Below the pieces are notes generated by a model. That model was not told the DNA's origin and did no database searches. It saw only the letters and a list, made by a program, of their open reading frames with translations. From Baia soyae (GTDB taxonomy: Bacteria > Bacillota > Bacilli > Thermoactinomycetales > Thermoactinomycetaceae), in the NCBI RefSeq assembly GCF_004341445.1, contig NZ_SLXV01000004.1:1-64000 (forward strand): a stretch of 64,000 bases of DNA. The letters run 5' to 3'. Each line of letters begins with the position of its first letter. The stretch's first letter is position 1. The position numbers were made by a program, and so were the translations under genes. Positions 28,910 to 36,779 of this stretch are shown here, piece after piece.

Positions 28910-29776
28910 TTATGCGAATTCAGCCATGAGACGGTCAAATTGCTCTTCCGAGATGTTAAGATCTTGTTTTGCCAAACCTTCTTCTTTAAAGCCTTTAATC
29001 ATTGCTTCATAAGGTAGACGTTCTTTGTTTTGATAAAGAATACCCGTTACCAAGCCATCATGCTCCATCAATGTTTGCATCGCTTGTCCTCGGTTAGCAT
29101 TATCGTATCCTTCTAAGGTATCTAGGTTTACGATGTTCTGCTTAAACCATTCGTAGGTATTAATCTTGTTGTATGTTACACAAGGGCTGTACACGTTGAT
29201 TAAGCTAAAGCCTTTATGCTTCAATCCTTCTTCAATCACGTGAGTAAGTTGCTTCAAGTCACTGGAGAATGATTGTGCTACAAAGCCAGCATTTAATGAT
29301 AGTGCTAATTCCAATGGAGAAATCGCTTGTTCAATCGATCCTTGAGGCGTACTTTTCGTCTGGAATCCTTGTGCACTACGTGGAGAAGTTTGTCCTTTTG
29401 TCAAACCGTAGATTTGGTTATCCATTACGATATAAGTAACGTCTACATTACGACGGATCGCATGTACCGTATGACCCATACCGATGGCAAAACCATCACC
29501 ATCTCCACCTGATGCTACGACTGTTAAGTCACGATTCGCCAATTTTAGACCTTGGGCAATTGGCAACGCACGACCATGTACTCCGTGTAAGCCGTACGCA
29601 TTTACATAACCAGAGATTCGACCCGAACAGCCGATTCCGGAAACAATTGCTACCTCTTCTGGCTCCAGGCCTACATTAGCAAACGCGCGTTGCATAGCTG
29701 CGAGTACTGAGAAGTCCCCGCAACCTGGGCACCAGTTGGGTTTCACTTTGTTGCGGAAATCTTTAAATGTTGCCAT
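28910..29776 (-). CDS. korB: 2-oxoacid:ferredoxin oxidoreductase, beta subunit (KorB type)
   Basis: Thiamine-diphosphate subunit of a 2-oxoglutarate (or related 2-oxoacid):ferredoxin oxidoreductase. It has WCPGCGDFSV near the N-terminus, IGCSGRISGY, and the TPP/Mg motif GGDGDGFAIGMGH (near 92) with VMDNQIYGLTKGQ. Length 288. Its ATG at 29776 overlaps the korA stop by 14 bases, indicating translational coupling. It works with KorA to decarboxylate a 2-oxoacid to acyl-CoA with ferredoxin reduction. The exact oxoacid is by homology only. Confidence 0.93.
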   Translation of the reverse strand: MATFKDFRNKVKPNWCPGCGDFSVLAAMQRAFANVGLEPEEVAIVSGIGCSGRISGYVNAYGLHGVHGRALPIAQGLKLANRDLTVVASGGDGDGFAIGMGHTVHAIRRNVDVTYIVMDNQIYGLTKGQTSPRSAQGFQTKSTPQGSIEQAISPLELALSLNAGFVAQSFSSDLKQLTHVIEEGLKHKGFSLINVYSPCVTYNKINTYEWFKQNIVNLDTLEGYDNANRGQAMQTLMEHDGLVTGILYQNKERLPYEAMIKGFKEEGLAKQDLNISEEQFDRLMAEFA

Positions 29777-31523
29777 GAACTAACAGCTCCTTACATGCGT
29801 TTGTAATTTCAGCTGGGTAAAATGGATTTCCATCATACTTACCATAGAATTCGATTTTCTCAGCCATTCCTACATTCATCTTAATTAAGGAGGTCAACTG
29901 ACCTGTTGCATTGTTTTCAACGACAAGAACTTTTTTCGCGTTCTTCATTTGCTCTGCCAATAAATCAGTTGGGAAAGGCATTAACTGACGTACATGTGCT
30001 TGGTTTACTTTTAAACCATCTAATTCAAGACGTTCTCTCGCCTCAGCAATGCTACCTTTGGTTGAGTTAAAACCAATTACGAGAAGATCTGCTTCTTCGT
30101 GAGGTGCATCAACCGCTACTGGATTGGTGTAACCGATATCCTGGCTAAGTTTTCCTAAACGTTTATCCATCATGTTAATCCGGTTTTCAGCACTTTCAGA
30201 AGGACGACCTGTCTCGCTATGCTCAACACCTGTAACATGGTGAATACCATTTTTAGTACCTGGAAGCGTACGACGAGAAATTCCATCTTCTGTAAGCTCA
30301 TAGCGCGGGAACAATTCTGAGTCGCCCAATTGCGGAAGATCTCCATCAAATGGAAGCAGTTTTCCACGGTCAATACTTACTCGATCGTAAGATAATGGAT
30401 CAACTGTCTGCTTCCCTAGAGATACCGCTAGGTCCGTTAAGATAATAACCGGACATTGATACTTCTCAGCCATGTTAAATGCTTCAATCGTATCGTAGAA
30501 ACACTCTTCAGCAGAGCTTGGAGCGATTACGATTTTAGGGATCTCTCCGTGAGTGCTATATAGCATAGAAAGCACATCGGATTGCTCTTGTTTCGTTGGT
30601 AGACCCGTACTTGGACCACCACGTTGGGTATCCACGATCACACATGGGGTTTCTGTCATACCAGCAAGTCCGATTGCTTCTGTCATCAAAGAAAGTCCAG
30701 GACCAGCAGAAGCTGTTAGCGCACGCACACCACCATAGTTAGCACCGATAGTCATGGTAATCGCTGCTAATTCATCTTCTGTCTGAACAACTGTTCCACC
30801 AAACTCAGGAAGTTTCCGAATCAGGTATTCCATAATTTCAGATGATGGAGTAATTGGGTATGCAGCCATCAAACGAGCACCAGCCGCAACAGCTCCAAAT
30901 GCAATCGCATCGTTACCGATCATGTAAAGACGCTTTTGACCATCAGAAGTAGCTAATTCAAAATCAGGAAGGTCATCGATTGCAAGTTCTTTCACATAGT
31001 CACGGCCGCGTTCAATTGCTTCCATGTTTTTATCAACGACTTTTTGCCCTTTTTTCAAGAAGCGTCCTTCGATTACTTCACGGAACGCAGCAAGTGGCAA
31101 TCCGAGTAGAGCTGTCGAAGCACCTACCGCCACCATATTTTTCATCTGAGCCATGCCAACTTCTTCAGCGATTTTCGTGAATGGTACCGCTAATAAGTGA
31201 GCTGTAATACCTTCAGGCAATGTAGGATCAAACTTTTCATCTGCCAAGATGACGCCGTTTTTGATTAACTCATGTGCATTAAGATCGATCGTTTCTTGGT
31301 CAAATGCAACCAAAATATCGAGGTCATCGGCGATCGAACCGATTGGATCGGTACTCATACGAAGCTTAGTATTCGAATGTCCACCTTTAATCCGAGAGGA
31401 AAAGTGGCGATACGCGTATAGATGATAACCTTGTCGGTTTAATGCAGTCGAAAGAATCTCACCGGCACTGTCAATCCCTTCACCTTGCTGTCCGCCCACT
31501 TTCCACGAAAGCTGCTTAATCAT
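29763..31523 (-). CDS. korA: 2-oxoacid:ferredoxin oxidoreductase, fused gamma-alpha subunit (KorA type)
   Basis: The N-terminal 190 residues are the gamma domain (GGQQGEGIDSAGEIL, HFSSRIKGGHSNT). Residues from about 200 on are the alpha domain, with YMIGNDAIAFGAVAAGARLMAAYPITPSSE and TDLAVSLGKQTV. The fused arrangement, 586 residues, is typical of Bacillales KorA. AAAGGAG lies before ATG 31523. A promoter fits at 31659-31687. In Bacillus this pair sits between an M19 dipeptidase/spoVS and miaB; the dipeptidase and spoVS are indeed just upstream here. Confidence 0.93.
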   Translation of the reverse strand: MIKQLSWKVGGQQGEGIDSAGEILSTALNRQGYHLYAYRHFSSRIKGGHSNTKLRMSTDPIGSIADDLDILVAFDQETIDLNAHELIKNGVILADEKFDPTLPEGITAHLLAVPFTKIAEEVGMAQMKNMVAVGASTALLGLPLAAFREVIEGRFLKKGQKVVDKNMEAIERGRDYVKELAIDDLPDFELATSDGQKRLYMIGNDAIAFGAVAAGARLMAAYPITPSSEIMEYLIRKLPEFGGTVVQTEDELAAITMTIGANYGGVRALTASAGPGLSLMTEAIGLAGMTETPCVIVDTQRGGPSTGLPTKQEQSDVLSMLYSTHGEIPKIVIAPSSAEECFYDTIEAFNMAEKYQCPVIILTDLAVSLGKQTVDPLSYDRVSIDRGKLLPFDGDLPQLGDSELFPRYELTEDGISRRTLPGTKNGIHHVTGVEHSETGRPSESAENRINMMDKRLGKLSQDIGYTNPVAVDAPHEEADLLVIGFNSTKGSIAEARERLELDGLKVNQAHVRQLMPFPTDLLAEQMKNAKKVLVVENNATGQLTSLIKMNVGMAEKIEFYGKYDGNPFYPAEITNACKELLVHGNI

Positions 31524-31658
31524 GAACTCATCTCCTTTAAACTCCCAAACAAAACGATTACAATATAATGTATATGTTAGATTCTAGATCGGCTCTTCAC
31601 AAACGAAAAGATACAGTCCATTTTTTGTGGTGAGTCGTCTAACGCATTTTCATTTATC

Positions 31659-31687
31659 ATTCTAGACCTGCCCACCTGAAAAAGCAA
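31659..31687 (-). promoter_or_regulatory. Promoter of korAB
   Basis: On the minus strand -35 TTGCTT (31682-31687), 17-base spacer, -10 TAGAAT (31659-31664). Leader of about 130 bases; no terminator seen in it. Confidence 0.6.
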
Positions 31688-31778
31688 CCGTTTCCCCTCT
31701 AAAATTGTTCACATTTTGTTTCATTGCACCAATAAACCACTAAAATTAATTCATATGCATGTATATTTATACAATATG

Positions 31779-32744
31779 TTATGAAAACGCTTTACTATAG
31801 AATACATAACTGCTTTTCCATGCCCATTTTTCTACTAAATCAGATGGATAATATTGCAGTAGCATGTGGATGAATGAAGTGTACTGCTTTGCCGTTTCCA
31901 AACCAGTCACTTTTTCCTCAATTCCATCAAAGTCAGAACCAAACATGATAGAATCCGCTCCTCCCAGCTCACAAATATGTTCAATATGTCGTATGACATG
32001 ACTTATATTAGACTCGTTTGATGGTTGATGCACAAAGCATGGAACAAATGTCACACCAATCATACCGTCTTTCTGAATCAAGGCTCGAATTTGATCATCC
32101 TCTAAATTTCGGACATGCGGACATAAGGCGCGTGTATTGGAGTGACTAGCCATCACCGCCAAATCAGTATACTCCATCACATCCCAGAAACTTCGGATGG
32201 AGAGATGGGATACATCGCAAATCATCTTTAGCTTCCTCATTTCTTCCAAAACTTGGTGTCCAAATCGAGTAATCCCCCCGTTGCGTAATTCTTGCACTCC
32301 ATCTGCCACTTCGTTTGCATAGTTCCACGTTAGACCCATGGAGCGCACTCCTAGACGATGAAATAAACGCAAATAAGCAATCTCCCCTTGAAGAGCGTCT
32401 GCACCTTCTAGAGATAAGATTGCCCCAATTGGAGCATGGTCGTCCTTTTCACGAGCCACTCGTAGACCATCCAACTCATTGCGATTGGTAATCAAAGCCA
32501 TCTTCGATTGATCCTGGAGCACCTTATGATAAAAAATATCAATTTGCTGGGCCGCCGCTAAAAATTGCTGTCCTACAGGAATTCGCGGTGGGACAAAGAC
32601 AGCAAAGTTTTGTATGAAACTGTTAGCGGAGCATAGGCCATGATACGAAACATCTAGTGTGGATTCTTCTTCATAGAAGTGATGTTCGTCTGGAGAATTC
32701 CACAATTTTAACAGCACGTCACAATGTCCATCTATCACCCACAT
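31779..32744 (-). CDS. Membrane dipeptidase family (M19) zinc peptidase
   Basis: The 321-residue protein has the M19 signatures: DGHCDVL at the N-terminus (zinc His and Asp), GAILSLEGAD (bridging Glu), GLTWNYANEVADG, ICDVSHLS and MASHSNTRALCPHVRN (distal histidines). The family hydrolyses dipeptides, including D-residue ones. No signal peptide is visible, so it is probably cytoplasmic. GGGGGA lies before the ATG. It sits between spoVS and korA as in other Bacillales. Confidence 0.92.
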   Translation of the reverse strand: MWVIDGHCDVLLKLWNSPDEHHFYEEESTLDVSYHGLCSANSFIQNFAVFVPPRIPVGQQFLAAAQQIDIFYHKVLQDQSKMALITNRNELDGLRVAREKDDHAPIGAILSLEGADALQGEIAYLRLFHRLGVRSMGLTWNYANEVADGVQELRNGGITRFGHQVLEEMRKLKMICDVSHLSIRSFWDVMEYTDLAVMASHSNTRALCPHVRNLEDDQIRALIQKDGMIGVTFVPCFVHQPSNESNISHVIRHIEHICELGGADSIMFGSDFDGIEEKVTGLETAKQYTSFIHMLLQYYPSDLVEKWAWKSSYVFYSKAFS

Positions 32745-32771
32745 ATATGTTCCCCCGTAAAATCAATCTCA

Positions 32772-32812
32772 AATAAAAAATAAACCTGTCTATTATGATA
32801 AACAGGTTTTAC
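32772..32812 (-). terminator. Terminator behind spoVS
   Basis: On the minus strand AAACCTGT, a 12-base loop, ACAGGTTT then ATTTTTTATTT. It lies between spoVS and the dipeptidase gene. Confidence 0.85.
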
Positions 32813-32839
32813 CTAAAAGTTATATACAAAGTCTAGGTT

Positions 32840-33100
32840 TTAGCGAGGTTCTACAATTAATTTGATCGCCGTACGCTCTTCTCCATCGATTACAATGTCT
32901 GTAAATGCTGGAACGCATATGAGATCAATCCCACTAGGCGCCACAAATCCTCGTGCAATCGCAACAGCTTTCACTGCTTGATTAAGTGCACCCGCTCCAA
33001 TAGCTTGCATTTCCGCTTGACCGCGTTCACGCAAAACCCCAGCGAGTGCGCCTGCTACAGAATTCGGGTTGGATTTTGCTGAAACTTTTAATACTTCCAT
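32840..33100 (-). CDS. spoVS: Stage V sporulation protein S
   Basis: The 86-residue product matches SpoVS along its length: MEVLKVSAKSNPNSVAGALAG, QAIGAGALNQAVKAVAIARG and the C-terminal IKLIVEPR. It is a small Alba-like protein needed late in sporulation. GAGGAGG lies before the ATG. A perfect sigma-H promoter fits 45-71 bases upstream, as expected for early-induced spoVS. Confidence 0.98.
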   Translation of the reverse strand: MEVLKVSAKSNPNSVAGALAGVLRERGQAEMQAIGAGALNQAVKAVAIARGFVAPSGIDLICVPAFTDIVIDGEERTAIKLIVEPR

Positions 33101-33144
33101 GACTGTACCTCCTCGATGGTTATGAGTGAGTCCACTCCTAATAT

Positions 33145-33171
33145 ATTCGACTAAGTTTTAAAAATTCCTTC
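33145..33171 (-). promoter_or_regulatory. Sigma-H promoter of spoVS
   Basis: On the minus strand GAAGGAATT (RNAGGAWWW, 33163-33171), 11-base spacer, GTCGAAT (RNNGAAT, 33145-33151). All defined consensus positions agree. Confidence 0.8.
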
Positions 33172-33232
33172 TTAAAAATGTAGATAGAAATGAAAAATCA
33201 GAAAGAATTTTATTCGAAAACTACCGAAGTCA

Positions 33233-34033
33233 TTAATGAAACCACGGTGAGTCTTCGTCAATTCGAATCCTTTGAATTCGTCTAGCTTTTTTAGTCGAAG
33301 AGTCAAAATCAAGAAGAACAGCATTTAACTGAAACCTACCTCCAGCTACTTCGAAACGGACGGGCAACTGAGTGAGATAACGACGAATGACTAGCTCCCG
33401 ATCCATTCCAATTATTCCATCATAAGGACCCACCATTCCCACATCTGTTAGATAAGCTGTGCCTTTAGGAAGGATTCGTTCATCTGCTGTTTGTACATGT
33501 GTATGCGTGCCAATCACCGCAGATGCCTTTCCATCTACAAACCAAGCAAAAGATTGTTTCTCAGAGGTAGTTTCAGCATGAAAATCAACCAAAATATAGT
33601 GTCCTGCCGATATTTGTTTGTACATTTTTTCAAAACTTTTCATCGGGCAATCCAAAGTAAGAGGAGACATAAAACTACGCCCCATCAGATTCATAACCGT
33701 CACTTTCCCTTTCGGAGTCGAAAGAGTAGTAAATCCTTTACCAGGTGTTCCTTCAGGGTAGTTGGCAGGTCGTACTAGGTGTTCTTCTTCTTCAATAAAA
33801 TCAAAGATCTCAGACTGTCCCCACGTATGATTGCCTAGTGTTAAACAATGCACCCCTAATGATCGGAACTCTCGAACAATCTCTTTCGTAACCCCTCGCC
33901 CGTTATTCGCGGAATTCTCCGCATTTACAACGATCACATCCGGTTGATAAGCACTTTTTAACTTTGGTACGTACGTTTGGAGAGTTTGTCGACCAAGCCG
34001 GCCCACGATATCACCTATCATTAAAATTCTCAT
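33233..34033 (-). CDS. ymdB: YmdB-type metallophosphoesterase (cyclic nucleotide phosphodiesterase)
   Basis: Family TIGR00282: MRILMIGDIVGRLGR, VNAENSANNGRG, LTLGNHTWGQ, VDFHAETTSEKQ and GTHTHVQTADERIL provide the di-metal ligands (Asp, Glu, Asn, three His). In Bacillus subtilis YmdB hydrolyses 2',3'-cyclic nucleotides and influences the choice between motility and biofilm. Length 266. It lies 73 bases behind rny, its usual neighbour. Confidence 0.96.
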   Translation of the reverse strand: MRILMIGDIVGRLGRQTLQTYVPKLKSAYQPDVIVVNAENSANNGRGVTKEIVREFRSLGVHCLTLGNHTWGQSEIFDFIEEEEHLVRPANYPEGTPGKGFTTLSTPKGKVTVMNLMGRSFMSPLTLDCPMKSFEKMYKQISAGHYILVDFHAETTSEKQSFAWFVDGKASAVIGTHTHVQTADERILPKGTAYLTDVGMVGPYDGIIGMDRELVIRRYLTQLPVRFEVAGGRFQLNAVLLDFDSSTKKARRIQRIRIDEDSPWFH

Positions 34034-34106
34034 AAATTTAATATTTCCTCCAACCTCATCATAAAAATGAACTTAATAAAAAAAATAAAGCGGCGTTCCA
34101 GCCACT

Positions 34107-35645
34107 TTATTTTGCATACTCTACCGATCTTGTTTCGCGGATTACCGTCACCTTGATTTGTCCTGGATAGTCCAGTTGACTCTCAATCTGTTTCGTAATC
34201 TCACGTGCAAGACGACTTGCCTCTACATCATCCACTTCTTCTGGGCGAACAATAATACGGCATTCACGTCCTGCTTGAATAGCATACGATTTCTCGACAC
34301 CTTCAAACGACTCACAGATCTCTTCTAGTTTCTCCAGTCGCTTGATATACGCTTCTAACGTCTCACGTCGTGCTCCTGGGCGAGCTGCCGATAGTGCATC
34401 AGCCGCACGTACTAACACAGCAATGACACTTTCTGCCTCACAATCACCATGATGGGAAGCAATACTATTGATTACGACTGGATGTTCACTGTACTTCTTG
34501 GCCAATTCTACACCAATTTCTACATGAGAACCTTCCACTTCGTGGTCAATTGCTTTCCCGATATCATGCAAAAGACCTGCACGTTTCGCCAAATGAATAT
34601 CTTCACCTAGTTCGGCTGCTAGCAATCCACAGAGATGTGCCACTTCCATCGAATGTTTTAAGACATTTTGTCCATAACTTGTACGGAATTTCAATCGACC
34701 TACAATCTTGATCAAATCCGGGTGGATTCCATGAACACCTGTCTCAAAAGTAGCTTGCTCTCCGTATTCTCGAATGCGTTCATCCACATCACGGCGTGAT
34801 TTCTCCACCATCTCTTCAATGCGAGCTGGATGGATTCGACCATCTGCTACGAGTTTTTCGAGTGCGACTCGAGCTACTTCACGACGAATTGGATCAAAGC
34901 CAGACAGAATAACCGCTTCTGGCGTATCATCAATAATGAGGTCAATACCAGTCAATGTTTCTAAAGTACGGATATTACGCCCTTCACGCCCAATGATTCG
35001 TCCCTTCATCTCATCGTTCGGTAGGGTAACCACAGAGACTGTTGTTTCCGCTACATGATCTGCGGCACAACGTTGGATACAGAGAGACAAGATATTACGC
35101 GCACGCTTATCTCCTTCTTCTAAAGCTTGTTGCTCCATATCCTTCACGATTTGAGCCGTTTCATGACGCATCTCGTTTTCTACTCTGGTTAGGATCAACT
35201 GTCTTGCTTCGTCTGTAGTCAAGTTCGAAATCCGTTCCATCTCACGAACTTGCTTTTGATACAGATCTTCGATTTGCTCCACTCGCGCTTCTAGTTGGCG
35301 TTCCTTATTCGCTTGAGCTTCCTCGCGACGTTCTACACCATGTTGCTTTCGTTCGAGCGTTTCTTCTTTTTGTTCAAGACGCCGTTCAAAACGTTGTAAT
35401 TCGTTTCGCTGTTCACGAATTTCTTTTTCTACATCCATCCGAAGCTGATGGGCTTCATCACGTGCCTCAAAAATCTTTTCTTTTTTGGCTGCTTCCGCAT
35501 TTTGATGTGCCTTTTCAATTATGGCCTGCGCTTCTTTCTCAGCACTTCCAATGCGAGCTTCCGCACTCACTTTCCGAATCCAGTAACCTACCCCAAATCC
35601 TGCCAATAGTGAGGCTAAAAGCAGAATGATGGTTTCCAATTGCAT
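34107..35645 (-). CDS. rny: Ribonuclease Y
   Basis: Membrane-bound endoribonuclease starting bulk mRNA decay. It has an N-terminal membrane helix (residues 3-20), a long coiled coil (about 30-190), a KH domain with [15 protein letters not shown] (near 215), and an HD domain with [10 protein letters not shown] (near 360). The C-terminal segment ends RSVEYAK. Length 512 (Bacillus 520). AGGAGGTG lies before ATG. Its upstream gap contains a promoter, a leader of about 165 bases and a terminator-like hairpin 18 bases before the ribosome site. Confidence 0.97.
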   Translation of the reverse strand: MQLETIILLLASLLAGFGVGYWIRKVSAEARIGSAEKEAQAIIEKAHQNAEAAKKEKIFEARDEAHQLRMDVEKEIREQRNELQRFERRLEQKEETLERKQHGVERREEAQANKERQLEARVEQIEDLYQKQVREMERISNLTTDEARQLILTRVENEMRHETAQIVKDMEQQALEEGDKRARNILSLCIQRCAADHVAETTVSVVTLPNDEMKGRIIGREGRNIRTLETLTGIDLIIDDTPEAVILSGFDPIRREVARVALEKLVADGRIHPARIEEMVEKSRRDVDERIREYGEQATFETGVHGIHPDLIKIVGRLKFRTSYGQNVLKHSMEVAHLCGLLAAELGEDIHLAKRAGLLHDIGKAIDHEVEGSHVEIGVELAKKYSEHPVVINSIASHHGDCEAESVIAVLVRAADALSAARPGARRETLEAYIKRLEKLEEICESFEGVEKSYAIQAGRECRIIVRPEEVDDVEASRLAREITKQIESQLDYPGQIKVTVIRETRSVEYAK

Positions 35646-35672
35646 CCGCTTTCACCTCCTCTTTTCTTTTAT

Positions 35673-35700
35673 TAAAAAACAAGACCGATTCATTTCGGTC
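35673..35700 (-). terminator. Terminator / possible attenuator in front of rny
   Basis: On the minus strand GACCGA, loop AATGAA, TCGGTC, then TTGTTTTTT. It ends the short transcript predicted from the promoter at 35848-35877 or, if read through, attenuates rny, whose ribosome site lies about 18 bases further on. Confidence 0.75.
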
Positions 35701-35847
35701 CATTAAGCTTGTCCCTCTGTTGTTTGCTCTTTACCAAGTTAGGCTGAATATCCAGCAAATTGATCATTTCATATGCATCATCATAGGAACTTCTCAAACC
35801 AAGCACATCTCTTTCAAAGTCATCCCTCTGAAAAAAGATATAACTTG

Positions 35848-35877
35848 ATTTTATTATTTATAAATTACCATTGTCAA
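35848..35877 (-). promoter_or_regulatory. Promoter of the rny leader
   Basis: On the minus strand -35 TTGACA (35872-35877, consensus), 18-base spacer, -10 TAAAAT (35848-35853). The -35 overlaps the stop of the SbcC C-terminal gene. Predicted start near 35841. The leader (35841-35701) contains an open frame of about 45 codons without a normal start codon; I do not call it a gene. Confidence 0.7.
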
Positions 35878-36536
35878 GGAGAGGTAAGAAGGACTACCTC
35901 CGACTTCCCACCATTTAGGCGCACTTCATAGACTTGATCCGCAGATTCGGTCAAATCACTATTATGTGTAACAAGGATGATTTGTCTTCCGTATGTTTGC
36001 GAAATGAGCTGGAGAAATTGAACCATCGGGACAACATAGTCCTTACTTACATGTTTGCCAGGTTCGTCTAAAATTAACGGCCCCTCTACACGAGGTTGAA
36101 TCGTTGTAATGAGTGCAATTCGCAAAGCAAGAGAAATTATATCAACAATTCCTCCCCCGCGTGAGTCTTGAGGTTTGTTTTTTACCTGCATTCCGTCCCA
36201 GTCGGTGACAACAAAAAACTCCGCGCTTGGATTTTTTCCAGCTTCCGACAATTCAATGATAAAAGAAAAGGCGGGACCAAATACCATTTGCAACGCCCTT
36301 GTTACCAGTAACTCTAGTTGTGCTTTTGCTTGTTGTCTCGCATAGTCAGAGGCTTTTTGAAATAGAATGCGAACTTGATCGAGTAATTCTTTTTCCTCTT
36401 GATAAAGTTGCCAATGTTTTTCCACTTCATGAAGCTGTTCTAAAAGAAGGTCCTGTTTCCCTTTCCTTTCAGACCACTCTGTTTCATATTGCCTTACTCT
36501 TTTCTCTAGAGCTTCTAGAGAGAGATCTATCTCCAT
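35874..36536 (-). CDS. SbcC/Rad50-like ATPase, C-terminal half (signature and Walker B)
   Basis: The first 90 residues are coiled coil. Then follow a SMC-type core: the signature-like RGGGIVDIISLALRIAL (near 126), Walker B PLILDEPGKHV (near 152) and the H-loop ILVTHNSD (near 185). It carries no Walker A. It therefore completes the N-terminal half encoded at 36760-38235, and the pair should form one Rad50-like head. ATG 36536 follows immediately after the in-frame TAG of the coiled-coil gene, with AAGGGG nine bases upstream. It is the last gene of the recA-recX-sbcD-like unit. Bacillus SbcC is normally one chain of over 1100 residues; the total here is about 790. Confidence 0.8.
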   Translation of the reverse strand: MEIDLSLEALEKRVRQYETEWSERKGKQDLLLEQLHEVEKHWQLYQEEKELLDQVRILFQKASDYARQQAKAQLELLVTRALQMVFGPAFSFIIELSEAGKNPSAEFFVVTDWDGMQVKNKPQDSRGGGIVDIISLALRIALITTIQPRVEGPLILDEPGKHVSKDYVVPMVQFLQLISQTYGRQIILVTHNSDLTESADQVYEVRLNGGKSEVVLLTSP

Positions 36537-36779
36537 CTAAGTCAGCCCCTTAGGCAGGAGATCGTTTACTTCCTGGATTCCTCTTTGAATCTCTCTCTCC
36601 AGACGGCCGATCTCTTCTTCAAGCTCTTCCGGTTTTACCCCTAACTGCTCTAACTCGTTTAACAACTCCGCCTCTTGCTTCTCTAGATTCTCTAATTTTC
36701 CCTCTGCCCGTGTTCTTTGCTCTCTAGCCGTTTCAATTCGGACCTTTAACTCTTTCATCTTATCTTCTAATTGTAGCAT
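36537..36779 (-). CDS. Small coiled-coil protein between the SbcC halves
   Basis: The 80-residue, almost wholly coiled-coil protein (LEDKMKELKVRIETARE...EELEEEIGRLEREIQRG) is rich in Glu, Lys, Leu and Arg. The start at 36779 has AGGAGG eight bases upstream, inside the 3' end of the preceding gene; another ATG at 36785 is only two bases from it. It overlaps the N-terminal ATPase gene by 20 bases and ends with TAG directly before the ATG of the C-terminal ATPase gene, in the same frame. It looks like the middle of the returning arm of a Rad50 coiled coil. Read-through would give a 300-residue protein. Confidence 0.7.
   Translation of the reverse strand: MLQLEDKMKELKVRIETAREQRTRAEGKLENLEKQEAELLNELEQLGVKPEELEEEIGRLEREIQRGIQEVNDLLPKGLT

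Noticed and set aside
31777-31790. cre-like TGAAAACGCTTTAC at the end of the M19 dipeptidase gene
   Set aside because: Two mismatches to the consensus, inside coding sequence and over 90 bases upstream of the korA promoter.
35700-35830. Open frame of about 45 codons on the minus strand before rny
   Set aside because: It looks coding in composition and ends inside the terminator, but it has no ATG, GTG or TTG start with a ribosome site near its 5' end. Kept as a leader, not a gene.
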